Below are positions 5,878 to 7,460 of a stretch of DNA of 7,460 nt, in pieces. Both the position numbers and the translations under genes were made by a program. Within the stretch, counting starts at the first letter, position 1. Each line of letters begins with the position of its first letter. Origin of the DNA: an uncultured Bacteroidales bacterium (lineage in GTDB: Bacteria; Bacteroidota; Bacteroidia; Bacteroidales; P3); NCBI GenBank assembly GCA_937910265.1, contig CALEPD010000203.1, positions 1 to 7,460 on the forward strand, written 5' to 3'. The notes below the pieces were generated by a model, which ran no database searches, was not told the origin of the DNA, and worked only from the letters and a program-made list of their open reading frames with translations.

Positions 5878-6738
5878 ATGAAAGTAAAACACCTTTACCT
5901 ATCGGTCGCAACAATAATCATGTGCTGTGTGCTGACGCATGACCTACATGCCCAACAAGGGAAAACCAGGGATACCGACATGCGGGCCGCATTGAACTAT
6001 ATAACAGAGCCAAACAAGGACAACCTCGAAAATTTGCGCAATTCCTACGCACGCCAAGTAGGCCAAGTGGAACGCTCGGGAGAACGACCTAAACCCGGTC
6101 TCTTTGCCGAATACGCCGTCTGTCTGGCCAAATTGGGGCAATACGAAGAAGCCGCCAAATGGCTCAAAAAGGAGGAGACCGCCTACCCATGCGCCGCCGC
6201 GTATGTTGAACAGCTGAGAAGTCAACTGCTGCCCAACCACCAACAGAAAAGCAACACCACTTACCTCCCCACCCTGCCCGACAGTTTGGCAAACGGTGGA
6301 AATCCTGCAGCATACCATATTGTTGCTGAAAGTGCCATGCTCACCAATCTTGCCCATAAAGATGTTGAGGTGGAACGCAAACTGACTCCCAAAGAGAAAA
6401 AACAAGCCCAAAAAGAAAAGGCTAAAGAAAAGAAGAAACTAAAGAAGGACAAGGAAAAAGCACGCAAGAAACAACAAAAGGCCAAAGCCAAGGCAAAGAA
6501 AGAAAAGGTAAAGGCACGCAAAAAAGCAAAACGTGCAAAAGCTCAGGCCCAAAAAGCCCGTAGCAAGCCCGCAAAGGAGCCCAAAGTACAACGGGAGGCT
6601 GACGAAGAAGTACGCCAACCCAAAGTCAAGAGCAACGAGCCCAAACAGGCACGCGAGCAAAAGCCCAAGATGTCGAAAGAGGAAAAAATGAAAGCCAAGC
6701 AAGCAGAAGAAGCTCAAAGAAATCAACGCCAAATATAA
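5878..6738 (+). CDS. DUF4810-type exported protein with long Lys/Ala-rich tail
   Basis: A 286-residue exported protein. Residues 1-25 look like a type I signal peptide ending DLHA before QQG; Cys16 and Cys17 do not sit in a good lipobox, although DUF4810 proteins are often lipoproteins. Residues about 30-120 resemble DUF4810 (PF16068): an N-terminal helix, RPKPGLFAEYAVCLAKLGQYEEAAKWLKKEE (70-100) like a TPR hairpin, and YPCAAAYVEQLRSQLLP. A linker (121-165) leads to an extremely basic tail, about 166-286, of repeated K, A, E, Q and R (such as KEKAKEKKKLKKDKEKARKK). It is probably an extended helix or disordered. The family core is usually only about 120 residues, so the tail is an addition. 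It lies 6 bases ahead of a DUF799 gene, the usual partner. No promoter is visible in the 48 bases after rnpB. The molecular function is unknown; an envelope assembly role with CsgG-like and DUF799 proteins is inferred from context. Confidence 0.8.
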   Translation: MKVKHLYLSVATIIMCCVLTHDLHAQQGKTRDTDMRAALNYITEPNKDNLENLRNSYARQVGQVERSGERPKPGLFAEYAVCLAKLGQYEEAAKWLKKEETAYPCAAAYVEQLRSQLLPNHQQKSNTTYLPTLPDSLANGGNPAAYHIVAESAMLTNLAHKDVEVERKLTPKEKKQAQKEKAKEKKKLKKDKEKARKKQQKAKAKAKKEKVKARKKAKRAKAQAQKARSKPAKEPKVQREADEEVRQPKVKSNEPKQAREQKPKMSKEEKMKAKQAEEAQRNQRQI

Positions 6739-6744
6739 TCTGAA

Positions 6745-7460
6745 ATGAAAAGAATACATTTATATTCCATATTCATCATGACAGCGTTGTCGTTTTGTGG
6801 ATGTCAAAACGAACGCAAAATTGTAGCCTACAGCGATATCTATTCCGAAAAAACCACATCCATCTACATCGCTCCCATTGAAGACCACTCGAAACGGCGT
6901 TTTGAAAAATACCCCAAGGACGCAGCCTACAACAAAGAGCTGAACACTGCAGCCGCATACATGGAACAGACGCTTGCCGACCCGCTCATTACCCGTGGTT
7001 ACTATCTACCCGGTCCGCTTGCGACAGAACGCATCAAAATGACCGAAAGCAGAAGTGTAAAAGAGTTAAAAAAGGGCGATTTGTCGCAATACTACGACAT
7101 ATTTGGCATCGACGCAGTCTTATTCACCACGATACACAAATGGACCGAATCGAATGGAGAATGGGTCATTTATGCCGAATACGAAATCCGGTCGACCAAG
7201 AGCAATATCGAGCTTATGCACAACTGGGTAAAAGGAACCAAACGCATTCCCACCGACCTCAAAGGCGACCCTCTACCCATGAAACAGGATTTAGCCTTCT
7301 CCGCCCAGATGGGCTTCGATGTCAATACTGCCCAACGTTGCTATTTGGTAAGCATGATGAACGATTACGTATTGCGCAACCTCCCCATCAGTTCGCTCCG
7401 CGACAACACGGAAAATGTTTATGAGCAAGCCATCCCACGTTATTTCCATTTCATCTGGAC
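6745..7460 (+). CDS. DUF799/GNA1162-family putative lipoprotein (3' end outside window)
   Basis: The frame is open from an ATG at 6745 to the right edge, giving 238 codons plus two bases, probably most of the protein. The N-terminus is a lipoprotein-type signal: MKRIHLYSIF, a hydrophobic stretch and FCGC, with Cys20 (Gly at -1) the most likely lipidated residue. Then come IYIAPIEDHS (40-49), AAAYMEQTLADPLITRGYYLPGP (69-91), and YYDIFGIDAVLFTTIHKWTE (116-135), which follow the DUF799 (PF05643, GNA1162) pattern of an API/PP motif, a GYY(L/V)P strand and an FGADA-like strand. The neisserial member is a surface lipoprotein antigen; its biochemical role is unknown. It starts 6 bases after the DUF4810 gene, so the two are an operon, and a csgG-like gene may follow outside the window. 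Confidence 0.83.
   Translation, partial: MKRIHLYSIFIMTALSFCGCQNERKIVAYSDIYSEKTTSIYIAPIEDHSKRRFEKYPKDAAYNKELNTAAAYMEQTLADPLITRGYYLPGPLATERIKMTESRSVKELKKGDLSQYYDIFGIDAVLFTTIHKWTESNGEWVIYAEYEIRSTKSNIELMHNWVKGTKRIPTDLKGDPLPMKQDLAFSAQMGFDVNTAQRCYLVSMMNDYVLRNLPISSLRDNTENVYEQAIPRYFHFIW

Noticed and set aside
5944..6759. Hydrophobic minus-strand frames opposite the DUF4810 gene
   Set aside because: Phe/Leu-rich translations are simply the reverse complement of the AAA/AAG/GCA-rich tail; the plus-strand gene has a signal peptide and family match.

Overview
The window looks like chromosomal DNA from a Bacteroidota bacterium, most likely of the order Bacteroidales. The evidence is promoters with the TAnnTTTG -7 box, A-rich gene leaders without Shine-Dalgarno sequences, a PorD (DUF4835) protein, a type B T9SS/CHU_C-like C-terminal domain, and a short GyrB (645 aa) without the long insertion of enterobacterial GyrB. 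The genus cannot be fixed from the sequence. No insertion sequence, CRISPR array, tRNA or rRNA gene was seen.

Layout. 1-471 (minus): N-terminal half of a PorD/DUF4835 protein, running off the left edge. 472-823: divergent intergenic region with a porD promoter on the left, a gyrB promoter on the right, and between them an unexplained GC-richer block with several inverted repeats. 824-2761 (plus): gyrB. 2794-3537 (plus): pepE, a serine dipeptidase, followed by a strong and symmetric hairpin terminator at 3555-3594. 3697-4605 and 4602-5141 (minus): a two-gene operon with a 4-nt overlap, encoding an ECF sigma factor and then a single-pass membrane protein that resembles an anti-sigma factor at its N-terminus and ends in a gliding-motility/T9SS type B-like domain. 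About 5427-5830 (plus): the RNase P RNA gene rnpB, preceded by a very good promoter and a short repeat-rich stretch. 5878-6738 and 6745-7460 (plus): a DUF4810 protein with an unusually long lysine/alanine-rich tail, then a DUF799/GNA1162-type lipoprotein cut by the right edge.

How the parts relate. gyrB and rnpB are housekeeping genes; pepE probably rides on the gyrB transcript. The remaining genes concern the cell envelope: PorD is linked to type IX secretion, the sigma/anti-sigma pair looks like a transmembrane signalling module whose periplasmic end resembles a T9SS sorting domain, and the DUF4810-DUF799 pair is part of a set usually found with a CsgG-like protein, which may lie just beyond the right edge.

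The most interesting points are the anti-sigma-like protein with a CHU_C-type domain (possible sensor of secretion state), the basic tail on the DUF4810 protein, a near-identical extended promoter element shared by porD, gyrB and rnpB, and the structured block upstream of gyrB.
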